A stretch of DNA of 17,303 nt from Bacillota bacterium (GCA_023459915.1 JAEWSN010000172.1:1-17303); one strand, 5' to 3'. Positions 1-7,026 are shown, numbered from the stretch's first letter. Translations and numbers: made by a program. The notes: generated by a model from the letters alone, not told the origin.

Positions 1-252
1 ATACAGCATGGGACGGTGGAACGCGCAGGTGAGCGTGAGCAACGGCAACCAGGCCCCTTCCGCCTCAAGTCCGGCGTAGGTGAAGCCGAAAGCCTCCACA
101 TGGGCTGTACGACCGCATTCAAACCAGACGGCATATACGGAATGATGGACAATACCCATTTGATCGGTTTCCGCGTACCGGACGGGAAACTCGGTGGTGG
201 TCACGCCTTGGACCACAGCCATCCCTTGATTCGCCGTCAGTGCCTCAGACAT
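1..252 (-). CDS. Acyl-CoA thioesterase, YbgC/FadM-type hot-dog family (partial, C-terminus beyond window)
   Basis: Only the first 84 residues are present; the frame is still open at base 1. The segment RYAETDQMGIVHHSVYAVWF (residues 25-44) is the hallmark of the 4HBT/YbgC family. Asp30 in ETDxMG is the expected catalytic residue, followed by HH at 36-37. These enzymes hydrolyse acyl-CoA or aryl-CoA thioesters in the cytoplasm; the substrate cannot be read from this fragment. The ATG at 252 is preceded by a purine-rich AAAGGGGGCG, which supports this start. A second Met at codon 11 is an alternative but has no better site. The gene begins 23 bases after the pfkA stop on the same strand and is probably co-transcribed with it. 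Family assignment is firm; specificity and C-terminus are unknown. Confidence 0.86.
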   Translation of the reverse strand, partial: MSEALTANQGMAVVQGVTTTEFPVRYAETDQMGIVHHSVYAVWFECGRTAHVEAFGFTYAGLEAEGAWLPLLTLTCAFHRPMLY

Positions 253-275
253 GTTGCGCCCCCTTTCGATCTCCG

Positions 276-1247
276 TCACAGTGCCAGAATGCGGCTGATG
301 TCCACCAGCTCCTGATCCATTTCCTTCTTCATGGCCAGCGCCTCGGTGATGTCCAGATCCACCACCTTGCCGTTCTGTACCGCCACAATGCGGTTGTACC
401 GGCCGGCGTGAAGCGCCTCGATGGCAAAGACCCCCATGCGGCTGCCCATGACGCGATCCTGTAGGGTGGGTGTGCCGCCGCGCTGGATATGCCCCAGAAT
501 GGTGGCCCTGGTGATGATGTCCGTCTTTTCCTCAATGTACTTGGCTATTTCAACCGCACCGCCAACACCCTCGGCCACAATGACGAGATAGTGCTTCTTG
601 CCGCGGTTGCGGCCGTCGATGATGGGTTTGATGATGTCCTGATCGATGTCGAAGGCGTTTTCCGGAAGCACCACCGCCTCGGCGCCGCCGGCGATGCCGC
701 AGTTGATGGCAATCCAGCCGGCCTTGCGGCCCATCACTTCCAATACGCTGCAACGCTCGTGGGAGTATGAGGTGTCCCGGATTTTGTCGATCGCATCCAG
801 AACGGTGTTCATGGCGGTGTCGTAGCCGATGGTGTATTCCGTGCAGCTGATGTCGTTGTCGATGGTGCCGGGAATGCCGACCACCTTCATGCCGAGATCC
901 GCCAAATCGCGCGCGCCGCGGTAGGAGCCGTCGCCACCGATGACCACCAGCGCGTCCATCTCGTACACATCCGCCATGCGCATGGCCTTCTCAAGCCCCG
1001 CCTTGGTGTTGAACTCCGCGGAACGGGCGGTCTGCAACACAGTGCCGCCACGCTGGATGATGTCGCCGACCGAACGCAGGTTCATCTCCTCGATGTCTCC
1101 GTGCAGCAGCCCCTCATATCCCTTGTGGATGCCCAGCATCCGGTAGCCATGGTAGATGCCGGCCCGGACGACGGCACGCACGGCCGCGTTCATGCCCGGC
1201 GCGTCACCGCCGCTGGTCAGCACGCCAATGGATCGCAATTCTGCCAT
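276..1247 (-). CDS. pfkA: ATP-dependent 6-phosphofructokinase
   Basis: Phosphorylates fructose 6-phosphate to fructose 1,6-bisphosphate, the committed step of glycolysis, in the cytoplasm. The product is 323 residues, close to the usual 320 of bacterial PfkA. Visible motifs: GGDAPGMN (13-20), GGDGS (104-108), PGTIDND (126-132, catalytic Asp130), MGRKAGW (172-178) and GHIQRGGTP near residue 250. Gly in GGDGS and Gly in PGTIDND are the residues that mark ATP-dependent enzymes; pyrophosphate-dependent ones carry GGDD and PKTIDND. The ATG at 1247 was chosen because AGGAGG lies 8 bases upstream and the protein then starts where the family starts. An in-frame extension to 1334 has no family match. 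A stem-loop (1274-1304) sits in the leader. The small gene at 1392-1586 lies 144 bases upstream. Confidence 0.97.
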   Translation of the reverse strand: MAELRSIGVLTSGGDAPGMNAAVRAVVRAGIYHGYRMLGIHKGYEGLLHGDIEEMNLRSVGDIIQRGGTVLQTARSAEFNTKAGLEKAMRMADVYEMDALVVIGGDGSYRGARDLADLGMKVVGIPGTIDNDISCTEYTIGYDTAMNTVLDAIDKIRDTSYSHERCSVLEVMGRKAGWIAINCGIAGGAEAVVLPENAFDIDQDIIKPIIDGRNRGKKHYLVIVAEGVGGAVEIAKYIEEKTDIITRATILGHIQRGGTPTLQDRVMGSRMGVFAIEALHAGRYNRIVAVQNGKVVDLDITEALAMKKEMDQELVDISRILAL

Positions 1248-1273
1248 ATGGGTGTCCTCCTGTTCTCCTGCAG

Positions 1274-1304
1274 GCACCGGACGGAGTGATTCGGCCTCCG
1301 GTGC
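1274..1304 (-). promoter_or_regulatory. Stem-loop in the pfkA leader
   Basis: Perfect 8-bp inverted repeat, GCACCGGA (1274-1281) and TCCGGTGC (1297-1304), with a 15-nt loop. It ends about 14 bases before the AGGAGG site of pfkA. No T-run follows it on either strand, so it is not a canonical terminator. It could protect the mRNA, affect translation, or bind a regulator; the sequence does not say which. Confidence 0.45.
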
Positions 1305-1391
1305 GGATGGTAAAACAAAGCCCGCGCATCCCACGACGAGACAGACCGGTTGGTTGTCGCACGAGTGGCGGGCTGCAAGGGCCTTGTCACG

Positions 1392-1586
1392 CTAAAAACC
1401 CTTTTCGATGATGATGTTGTGTGCTTCCTCCACATCCGTTTCGGGAACGGATACCTCCAGATAATCGTTGGAGCTTTCGCTCTTTCCAGCCGCCTGAACA
1501 CGTACAATCATCCCCGCCTGTTCCAGCGCGGATTGCAATTCGGTTGCCTTGTCACGATTCTGGGCCATGTAAACCACTGTCCACAT
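1392..1586 (-). CDS. Small DUF2007-like protein of unknown function
   Basis: A 64-residue protein starting MWTVVYMAQNRDKATELQ and ending with VPETDVEEAHNIIIEKGF. The pattern (short beta strand, helix with alternating charge, two strands, then a VP-E-D-EEAH helix) resembles the small ferredoxin-like DUF2007/putative signal-transducing family often found near metabolic genes in Clostridia. That resemblance is judged by eye and the function is unknown. The ATG at 1586 is chosen because conserved-looking sequence begins there. AGGAAGG at 1599-1605 is the likely ribosome binding site, though its 12-base spacing is long. A TTG at 1631 would extend the frame through a hairpin and is less likely. The gene sits between dnaE (205 bases upstream) and pfkA (144 bases downstream), all on the minus strand. 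Confidence 0.7.
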   Translation of the reverse strand: MWTVVYMAQNRDKATELQSALEQAGMIVRVQAAGKSESSNDYLEVSVPETDVEEAHNIIIEKGF

Positions 1587-1604
1587 TGCGATACATGCCC
1601 TTCC

Positions 1605-1637
1605 TGCCGGTTGTTCCACCTGGGCGGACAACCGGCA
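1605..1637 (-). promoter_or_regulatory. Stem-loop abutting the ribosome binding site of the DUF2007-like gene
   Basis: Perfect 10-bp inverted repeat, TGCCGGTTGT (1605-1614) and ACAACCGGCA (1628-1637), with a 13-nt loop. On the minus-strand RNA the stem ends exactly at the AGGAAGG site (1599-1605), so it could affect ribosome access. No T-run follows it in that direction. Confidence 0.5.
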
Positions 1638-1667
1638 TGATTCTCCATTGCACCTGCTTCTCCTGAC

Positions 1668-1682
1668 CGGACACAGTGTCCG
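1668..1682. repeat. 15-bp palindrome, REP-like core GGACACAGTGTCC
   Basis: CGGACACAGTGTCCG is a perfect dyad around a central A (arms 1668-1674 and 1676-1682). The inner 13 bases have the format GG-NNN-CAG-NNN-CC, shared with the palindromes at 2155, 15934 and 15981. It lies in the dnaE to DUF2007-like intergenic region. It could be a protein operator or a degraded REP-type element. Confidence 0.5.
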
Positions 1683-1722
1683 CGCGGCCTGTCATACCGC
1701 CGCGCATGGCCATGGCTGCAGA

Positions 1723-1739
1723 TGATTCGGTGCGAATCA
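1723..1739. promoter_or_regulatory. 17-bp dyad downstream of dnaE
   Basis: TGATTCGGTGCGAATCA has 7-bp arms (1723-1729 and 1733-1739) around a 3-base centre. It begins about 50 bases after the dnaE stop. Its length and spacing suit a dimeric repressor site or a very short hairpin. No T-run accompanies it, so a terminator role is not supported. Confidence 0.35.
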
Positions 1740-1791
1740 ACCCTCGTCCATGATACCCGATTTGCCTGAAAATCGCAAGCACGGCGGGTTT

Positions 1792-4700
1792 CTATGGCAC
1801 GCAGGCCCGCGGTCCGCCGCCTGCCGGCGCCGGCGTTCCAAGAGACTCCAGCTTGAGGTTCGTCTCCCCGACCAGTCTGACCAACGCCCGGTACAACACC
1901 GGGCCACCGTCCACGCGCAAACGCCTGGAAGGCGCCTTCGACCCGTTCTCGTAGAGATGGAGCGGCACCGGTCCGTCAAAAAGCGCAAGCAGGGCCTCCA
2001 CCGCGGCCCGATCCGCCTCCGGCAGCGTGTCGGGAATCCGCAGCTTCATCCGGAGATCCGCTTCCGGCGCAAGCGGCGGATGCATGCCTGAACCGGTAAC
2101 CGGCGCGATGACCATGCCCGGCCCACAGGCAACCGGCACCTGACCGGGCGCGCCGGGGTCAGACCCCATCGCCCCCGACCCCGCTACGTTCGGTCGGGGC
2201 GGGGCGGCCGGGCCAGGCGGTGCGGCCTGGCGGAACCCGCGGGCGCCGCCATTGCGCGCGCGCACCGGCAGCCCGGGAAGCGGTCCGTCCGGAATCAGTT
2301 CCAGGAAGCGATCCGCCAGGATTTTCGGCTCCTCGTCCTCCTTGACGCTTGCCCGTCCCTCCACCCAGAGCGCGGCGTCCTTCGCGAGCATGGGCCCCTG
2401 CTTTTCGAGCACATTGGGAAACACGATCACCTCGAACTGGCCGTACAAATCCTCCATCGTCAGGAACGCCATCATCTTGTTGCTGCGCGTGCTGATGGTT
2501 TTCATTTCCGTGACCAGGCCCGCCGCAATCAGGGGCTGGCCGTCGGCCATCTCCGTGGGGGAAAGCGTCTCCTCGGTCACAGGCTGGAAATCCTTCGATG
2601 TCACGGTGGCATGGCGCAGCACCAGGTCGGCCACGCTGTCGAGCGGGTGCCCGGTGAGATACAGGCCGAGCATCTCCTTCTCCATGGCCATCATCAGCTT
2701 GGGATCGTACTCCGGGATGTTCGGCCAGGCCACCGTGGTGCCCGTGTCCGCGTGCGGCGGCCCACCGGGTTGTGCGCCGGCAGCGGCCTGTCCGGCGTCG
2801 AAGAGCGAGAACTGGCCTTCGAGCATCGTCCGGCGGGTCTGGTTCACCGAGTCGATGATGAACTCGTATTGCGCCATCAGCCGGGCGCGGTAAATGCCGA
2901 ATGTGTCGAACGCGCCGCAGCGGATGAGGCTTTCCACCGTCTTCTTGTTGAGATCCCGTCCGGCCAGTCGCTCGCAGAAATCCACAAAATCCCGGAACGG
3001 GCCGTTCTTGTCGCGTTCCGTCACCAGCGCCTGAACCAGATTGTTGCCCACATTCCGAACCGCGGTGAGCCCGAACCGGATGTTCCCGCCCACGGGCTGG
3101 AAGGTCTCCCGGCTCTCGTTGACATCGGGCGGCAGGATGCGGATGCCCATGCGGCGCGCCTCGAGAATATACTCCGACACCTTGGTGAGACTGCCCACGA
3201 AGCTGTTCATCAACGCCGCCATGAACGCGACCGGGTGATACAGGCGCAGCCAGGCGGTCTGGTACCCCACCACCGCGTAGGCGGCGGCATGGGACTTGTT
3301 GAACGCGTAGGACGCGAAGTCCATCATCTCGTCGAACAGCTGGTCCGCGCAGCGCTCGTCCATGCCGTTGCGCAGGGCGCCCGGAATGAGCACCTTTCCG
3401 GTCTCATCGGTCTGCCCGTAGATGAAATTGCGCCGTTCGGCGTCCATGACCTCCTTCTTCTTCTTGGACATGGCGCGGCGCACCAGATCGGACCGGCCCA
3501 GCGAATATCCCGCGATGTCGCGGACAATCTGCATCACCTGCTCCTGATAAATCATGCAGCCGTAGGTGACGTTGAGGATGGGCTCCAGCAGCGGATGGGC
3601 ATAGGTGATCAGCTCCGGGCTGTTTTTGGAGCGGATGTAGCGCGGAATCTGGTCCATCGGTCCCGGCCGGTACAGCGATATGCCGGCAATGATGTCCTCA
3701 AGCGTGGTGGGCTGCAGCTCCTTCATGAAGCTGGTCATGCCCTGGCTTTCCAGCTGGAACACCCCACCGGTTTCGCCGCGGCCAATCATGGCATAGACGG
3801 CCGGATCGTCATCCGGGATATGGTCGATGTCGATGATCCTGCCGGTTTCACGCGCCGCCATCACCACCGTGTCCCGGATGACGGTCAGGGTGCGCAGCGC
3901 CAGAAAATCCATCTTCAAAAGGCCCAGTTCCTCGATGGTGGTCATGGGGAACTGCGTGGAAATGAGGTCGCCATTGCGGTACAGCGGCACAAAATTGGTG
4001 ATGGGCTCTCCCGCAATCACCACACCCGCCGCGTGGGTGGACGCGTGCCGGGGCATGCCCTCCAGGGTTTTGGCCGTGTCGAGCAGTTCCCGGACCCGGG
4101 GATCCTCCTCGTACAGCCGGGCCAAGTCCTTGCTCATGCCCAGCGCGTCCTCGATGGTCAGGTGTTTGCCCGGCATCATGGGAATCAGCTTGGCCACGCG
4201 GTCCACATCGCCGTACGGCATGGCCAGCGCCCGGCCCACACCGCGGACCGCCGCCCGCGCGGCGAGGGTGCCGAACGTGATGATCTGCGCCACCCGATCC
4301 GACCCGTATTTGGCCACGACATAATCGATGACCTCCTGCCGGCGCTCGTAGCAGAAATCGATGTCGATGTCGGGCATGCTGATGCGCTCGGGGTTGAGAA
4401 ACCGCTCGAAAATGAGGTTGTAGCGGATGGGATCCACATTCGTGATGGCCAGGCAGTACGACACGATGCTGCCGGCGGCCGAACCGCGCCCAGGCCCCAC
4501 CATGATGCCCTGTTCCCGCGCGTGGCGGATGAAATCCCAGACGATGAGGAAGTAGTCCACATACCCCATCTGGCTGATGACGGACAATTCAAACCGGACA
4601 CGCTCCCGATGGGCATCATCGGTGCCATACCGTTTTGTGTACCCTTCCCATGTCAGCCGCTCAAGCATGGCTTCCGGAGTGTCCGGCGCCGGGACGGGGA

Positions 4701-5574
4701 AAGACGGCAGATGCAGCTGGCCGAACTGGAACGCCACCTGGCAGCGTTCCGCGATCCGCATGGTGTTTCGCAGCGCCTCCGGCACATCTTTGAAATGCAG
4801 GCGCATCTCCTCGGCCGATTTCAGGTACAGCTCGTCGGTATTGATCTGCAGCCGGTCTTCGTCCTCCACGGTTTTGCCGGTCTGGATGCAGATCAGGATT
4901 TCCTGCGCGCGCGCGTCCGCCCGGTGGATGTAATGCACGTCGTTGGTCGCGACCAGCGGAATGCCGGTTTCCTCCGAAAGCGCCACCAGCGCGCGGTTCA
5001 CCTCCAGTTGCTCGGGAAGCCCGTTGTGCTGCAGCTCCAGATAGAAGTTTCCCCTGCCCATGATGGCGTCCAGCCGCAGCGCGAGCGCCCTGGCACCCGC
5101 CATGTCCCCATTGAGAATGGCGTTTGGAATGTCGCCGGCCAGACAGGCGGACATGGCGATGAGCCCCTCGTGGCACGCCTCGAGCAGCGCGTAATCAATG
5201 CGCGGCTTGTAGTAAAAACCGTCGACAAAACCCTGGGACACCAGCTTCATGAGATTCCTGTAGCCGGTGTCATTCTGCGCCAGCAGCACCAGATGCCCCT
5301 GATCGGCATCCGTCCGCGGATCGCGGTCGAAGCGGGAACGGGCGGCCGTGTATACCTCACAGCCAATGATGGGCGTGATGCCGGCTGCCCGGCAGGCCTT
5401 GTAGAAATCCACGACGCCATATAGCACGCCGTGGTCCGTGATGGCCAGATGGGTCATGCCCAGTTCCTTCGCCCGCGCCACCAGCGGCCCCACACGCGCG
5501 GCGCCGTCGAGCAGGCTGAATTCGGTATGCACATGCAAATGGGTGAACGGGATCCGTTCGTCTTGCGTCATCAT
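1792..5574 (-). CDS. dnaE: DNA polymerase III alpha subunit (DnaE)
   Basis: Replicative DNA polymerase catalytic subunit, 1260 residues from the ATG at 5574. Domains in order: PHP (about 11-215), palm with GPGRGSAAGS (360-369) and PDIDIDF (401-407), FNKSHAAAYA (758-767), a clamp-binding peptide QFSLF (921-925), an OB-fold (about 1013-1098), a Gly/Pro-rich linker (about 1104-1173) and a C-terminal domain. The catalytic acidic residues fall at Asp402, Asp404 and Asp556, one off E. coli 401, 403 and 555; the clamp motif is also one off E. coli 920-924. This agreement supports the start. PHP metal-ligand motifs look intact: HVH (14-16), TDHG (46-49), Glu73, His94, NDVH (211-214). The protein is longer than the usual 1150-1170 because of the linker, which contains a REP-like palindrome. 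No clear Shine-Dalgarno sequence precedes ATGATG; the second ATG (5571) is an alternative. Confidence 0.97.
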   Translation of the reverse strand: MMTQDERIPFTHLHVHTEFSLLDGAARVGPLVARAKELGMTHLAITDHGVLYGVVDFYKACRAAGITPIIGCEVYTAARSRFDRDPRTDADQGHLVLLAQNDTGYRNLMKLVSQGFVDGFYYKPRIDYALLEACHEGLIAMSACLAGDIPNAILNGDMAGARALALRLDAIMGRGNFYLELQHNGLPEQLEVNRALVALSEETGIPLVATNDVHYIHRADARAQEILICIQTGKTVEDEDRLQINTDELYLKSAEEMRLHFKDVPEALRNTMRIAERCQVAFQFGQLHLPSFPVPAPDTPEAMLERLTWEGYTKRYGTDDAHRERVRFELSVISQMGYVDYFLIVWDFIRHAREQGIMVGPGRGSAAGSIVSYCLAITNVDPIRYNLIFERFLNPERISMPDIDIDFCYERRQEVIDYVVAKYGSDRVAQIITFGTLAARAAVRGVGRALAMPYGDVDRVAKLIPMMPGKHLTIEDALGMSKDLARLYEEDPRVRELLDTAKTLEGMPRHASTHAAGVVIAGEPITNFVPLYRNGDLISTQFPMTTIEELGLLKMDFLALRTLTVIRDTVVMAARETGRIIDIDHIPDDDPAVYAMIGRGETGGVFQLESQGMTSFMKELQPTTLEDIIAGISLYRPGPMDQIPRYIRSKNSPELITYAHPLLEPILNVTYGCMIYQEQVMQIVRDIAGYSLGRSDLVRRAMSKKKKEVMDAERRNFIYGQTDETGKVLIPGALRNGMDERCADQLFDEMMDFASYAFNKSHAAAYAVVGYQTAWLRLYHPVAFMAALMNSFVGSLTKVSEYILEARRMGIRILPPDVNESRETFQPVGGNIRFGLTAVRNVGNNLVQALVTERDKNGPFRDFVDFCERLAGRDLNKKTVESLIRCGAFDTFGIYRARLMAQYEFIIDSVNQTRRTMLEGQFSLFDAGQAAAGAQPGGPPHADTGTTVAWPNIPEYDPKLMMAMEKEMLGLYLTGHPLDSVADLVLRHATVTSKDFQPVTEETLSPTEMADGQPLIAAGLVTEMKTISTRSNKMMAFLTMEDLYGQFEVIVFPNVLEKQGPMLAKDAALWVEGRASVKEDEEPKILADRFLELIPDGPLPGLPVRARNGGARGFRQAAPPGPAAPPRPNVAGSGAMGSDPGAPGQVPVACGPGMVIAPVTGSGMHPPLAPEADLRMKLRIPDTLPEADRAAVEALLALFDGPVPLHLYENGSKAPSRRLRVDGGPVLYRALVRLVGETNLKLESLGTPAPAGGGPRACVP
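2155..2199. repeat. REP-like double hairpin inside the dnaE linker
   Basis: GGGGTCAGACCCC (2155-2167) is a perfect 13-bp palindrome. Four bases on comes a second hairpin, CCCCGACC (2173-2180) and GGTCGGGG (2192-2199), with an 11-nt loop. The region encodes part of a Gly/Pro/Ala-rich linker between the OB-fold and the last domain of DnaE, where an in-frame insertion would be tolerated. The 13-mer has the same format as three palindromes elsewhere in the window. Insertion is inference; high GC bias alone can also produce GC-rich dyads. Confidence 0.5.
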
Positions 5575-5580
5575 GCATTC

Positions 5581-5589
5581 ATGATACCA
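5581..5589 (-). promoter_or_regulatory. Extended -10 element for dnaE, placed for a leaderless transcript
   Basis: On the minus strand TGGTATCAT reads as an extended -10 (TGn plus TATCAT, hexamer at 5581-5586). Six bases separate it from the ATG at 5574, so the expected transcription start is the A of the start codon or close to it. No convincing -35 hexamer is seen, as is common with extended -10 promoters. The absence of a Shine-Dalgarno sequence at dnaE fits this reading. Confidence 0.4.
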
Positions 5590-5666
5590 TGATTCCAGTG
5601 TCCGAATGGCATGATTTCGTGCCATTGGAGCATCGGAACCATCCCCTCTGCGAGGCGCCTGCGCCG

Positions 5667-6251
5667 TCAGGGCCGGCAGACAATTTCCCCTTCCGGCGCA
5701 ATCAGGGCATGGATTGTTGCGTCGTGCGCCTCACGGGGCAAGGCATCCACGATCTGCCACGGAAAAACCGGCGCAAAGGTGGGAAGGGACGGACACCCGG
5801 CCAAAAACCGGTCATAATAACCCTTTCCACGACCAAGCCGGGTCCCGGTGCGATCGAACGCGGCCCCGGGAATCAGCATCAAATCCATCTCCTGACAGGA
5901 AACCACCGGCAGAACGGGCTTGGGTTCGCGCAGGCCGAATGGCCCCGGCACCAGCTCCTCTTCAATCCGTGTCACCTCATGAAACACCAGGGTGGGATTC
6001 CCCGCCCCGTCCACATCACAGCGCGGATAGCACAACCTTCCCCCGCTCTTGCGCCACGCGGTCAGGAACGGGCGGATGTCCGGTTCATCCAGGCGGGGAT
6101 GAAACGCGGCCAGCATGCTTGGCGGCCGTGTGCCGCCTATCCTGGCGGCGAGTCTTGCGCAGATGACCTGCGACAACGCCTCCCGCTCCTGCGGGGAGAC
6201 TGCGGCAAACAGGGTTCTGATCATGATCCGCCAGGCCTTTTTCTCCATCAT
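5667..6251 (-). CDS. 5-formyltetrahydrofolate cyclo-ligase (MTHFS)
   Basis: Converts 5-formyltetrahydrofolate to 5,10-methenyltetrahydrofolate using ATP, returning a storage folate to the active one-carbon pool in the cytoplasm. The 194-residue product has the family length. The signature is IPGAAFDRTGTRLGRGKGYY (about 127-146), including the GRGKGYYDR loop that binds phosphate and folate. FGLREP (about 105-110) is the usual conserved element before it. ATG at 6251 is chosen because GGAGG lies 9 bases upstream. A GTG at 6257 would leave only 3 bases, and a second ATG at 6248 is possible. The gene lies 92 bases before dnaE. A terminator-like hairpin (6273-6305) ends about 20 bases upstream of it, so expression may depend on read-through. 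Confidence 0.94.
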   Translation of the reverse strand: MMEKKAWRIMIRTLFAAVSPQEREALSQVICARLAARIGGTRPPSMLAAFHPRLDEPDIRPFLTAWRKSGGRLCYPRCDVDGAGNPTLVFHEVTRIEEELVPGPFGLREPKPVLPVVSCQEMDLMLIPGAAFDRTGTRLGRGKGYYDRFLAGCPSLPTFAPVFPWQIVDALPREAHDATIHALIAPEGEIVCRP

Positions 6252-6272
6252 GGGCACATGCCTCCGTATAGG

Positions 6273-6305
6273 AAAAGGGATGGCTCCGAAGAGACATCCC
6301 CTTTT
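6273..6305 (-). terminator. Terminator-like hairpin with UUCG loop upstream of the MTHFS gene
   Basis: On the minus-strand RNA the order is AAAAGGGGATG, one unpaired base, CUC, the loop UUCG, GAG, one unpaired base, CATCCCTTTT. Outer arms are 6295-6305 and 6273-6282, with one bulged base; the inner stem is CTC (6284-6286) with GAG (6291-6293). A C(UUCG)G loop is exceptionally stable. A four-U run completes the terminator form, and the A-rich opposite side makes it potentially bidirectional. It could end the zinc-ribbon mRNA or act as an attenuator for the cyclo-ligase gene. Confidence 0.7.
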
Positions 6306-6320
6306 CGTCTGTCATGACCT

Positions 6321-6425
6321 GGTACTTCGCGATTTTGACAACCGTGCGGACAAATGCGCGACGGTGCCCGCAAGGCAAACACCGTGCGACATTTGTTTGC
6401 ACTGTTGAAACGAAGACAAAGTACC
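6321..6425. other. About 105-nt imperfect palindrome (candidate structured RNA or small inverted-repeat element)
   Basis: The whole interval folds on itself. Paired blocks on the + strand: GGTACTT (6321-6327) with AAGTACC (6419-6425), CAAC (6339-6342) with GTTG (6404-6407), GTGC (6344-6347) with GCAC (6399-6402), ACAAATG (6350-6356) with CATTTGT (6390-6396), and ACGGTG (6361-6366) with CACCGT (6380-6385). Further pairs join them across small bulges. It lies just after the zinc-ribbon stop and 15 bases before the UUCG-loop hairpin in the direction of transcription. It may be a 3' UTR RNA, a leader for the cyclo-ligase gene, or a MITE-like insertion. It matches no RNA family I can name. Confidence 0.55.
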
Positions 6426-6445
6426 GGTGGCTGCAAAGGTTCGAG

Positions 6446-6787
6446 TCAGTTGACCTTCGCGCCGCACTTGGGGCAGAAGGCGGTTTCGTTGGAGATTTCC
6501 GCGCCACAGCTGGGACATTTGGACGCGTTCTTGATCTCGAGCACTTTCTGCTGGAGCTCGGCAATTCTGCCTTCCGCTTCCTGCAGCTGGGTGCACCATT
6601 CTCCAAAGCCTTGATCGTTGCCCATCTTGAAGTTCGCAAACACCTGCTCGCCGATCTTGGCGAACATGTCTTTCATCTTGTCCTTCTCGCCGCTGATCTG
6701 GGAGTTGAGCTTGGTGATCTCGATTGCGTCCTTGCCCTTTTCCGCCACGCTTTTGCCGAGTTTCTTCACATCGTCAAAAAATGCCAT
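6446..6787 (-). CDS. Coiled-coil zinc-ribbon protein of unknown function
   Basis: A 113-residue soluble protein. Residues 1-20 are basic and amphipathic, and about 20-87 form a long charged helical region likely to be a coiled coil. The C-terminus is a zinc ribbon with CPSC (91-94) and CPKC (105-108), four cysteines set to bind one zinc. Small proteins of this design are common in Clostridia, but I know of no established function. The ATG at 6787 has GGAGG 8 bases upstream. The gene has its own promoter (6826-6854) and is followed by a long hairpin and a terminator-like stem, so it is probably monocistronic. It is unrelated in function to its neighbours as far as can be seen. Confidence 0.86.
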   Translation of the reverse strand: MAFFDDVKKLGKSVAEKGKDAIEITKLNSQISGEKDKMKDMFAKIGEQVFANFKMGNDQGFGEWCTQLQEAEGRIAELQQKVLEIKNASKCPSCGAEISNETAFCPKCGAKVN

Positions 6788-6825
6788 TGGATTGTCCTCC
6801 CTGTTTATTATTCTGGTTCACCTTC

Positions 6826-6854
6826 AGCATAGCCCAAAATGTGCCGGGATGCAA
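6826..6854 (-). promoter_or_regulatory. Sigma-70-type promoter for the zinc-ribbon gene
   Basis: On the minus strand, -35 TTGCAT (6849-6854) and -10 TATGCT (6826-6831) are separated by exactly 17 bases. Transcription should start near 6819, giving a leader of about 30 bases with GGAGG. The position just upstream of the gene makes this a convincing match. Confidence 0.75.
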
Positions 6855-7026
6855 CGGAAAACCATTTCCACCAAACAATACGCAAGGCCGGCCAGGTTGT
6901 CTCCGATGTCCGCGCAGGTTGTCGCCGCCATCCGGTTCCCATCGGTATTTATCCACGGCCGGCAACGAATAAACGGTCTGGAACAGATTTTACCGCGGAT
7001 TTTCGGCATCGGCCGTCGTCAAGCGC
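6855..7026. other. Intergenic region after the U32 gene, no gene seen
   Basis: Between the U32 stop and the zinc-ribbon promoter I find no convincing gene or terminator. A short direct repeat GACAACCTG occurs twice on the minus strand (near 6895 and 6920). A 63-residue open frame on the minus strand through this interval has no start signal and no family resemblance. Confidence 0.5.

Noticed and set aside
2611..5424. A 937-codon open frame on the + strand opposite dnaE
   Set aside because: It is a GC-bias shadow of dnaE. The product is His/Arg/Gly-rich without any family motif, and the minus strand has every DnaE catalytic residue.
6321..6425. 6S RNA or a ZTP/THF riboswitch for the hairpin region before the cyclo-ligase gene
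   Set aside because: Synteny suggested it, but the length is too short for 6S RNA and there is no large central bubble. I could not find the conserved ZTP or THF riboswitch core sequences.
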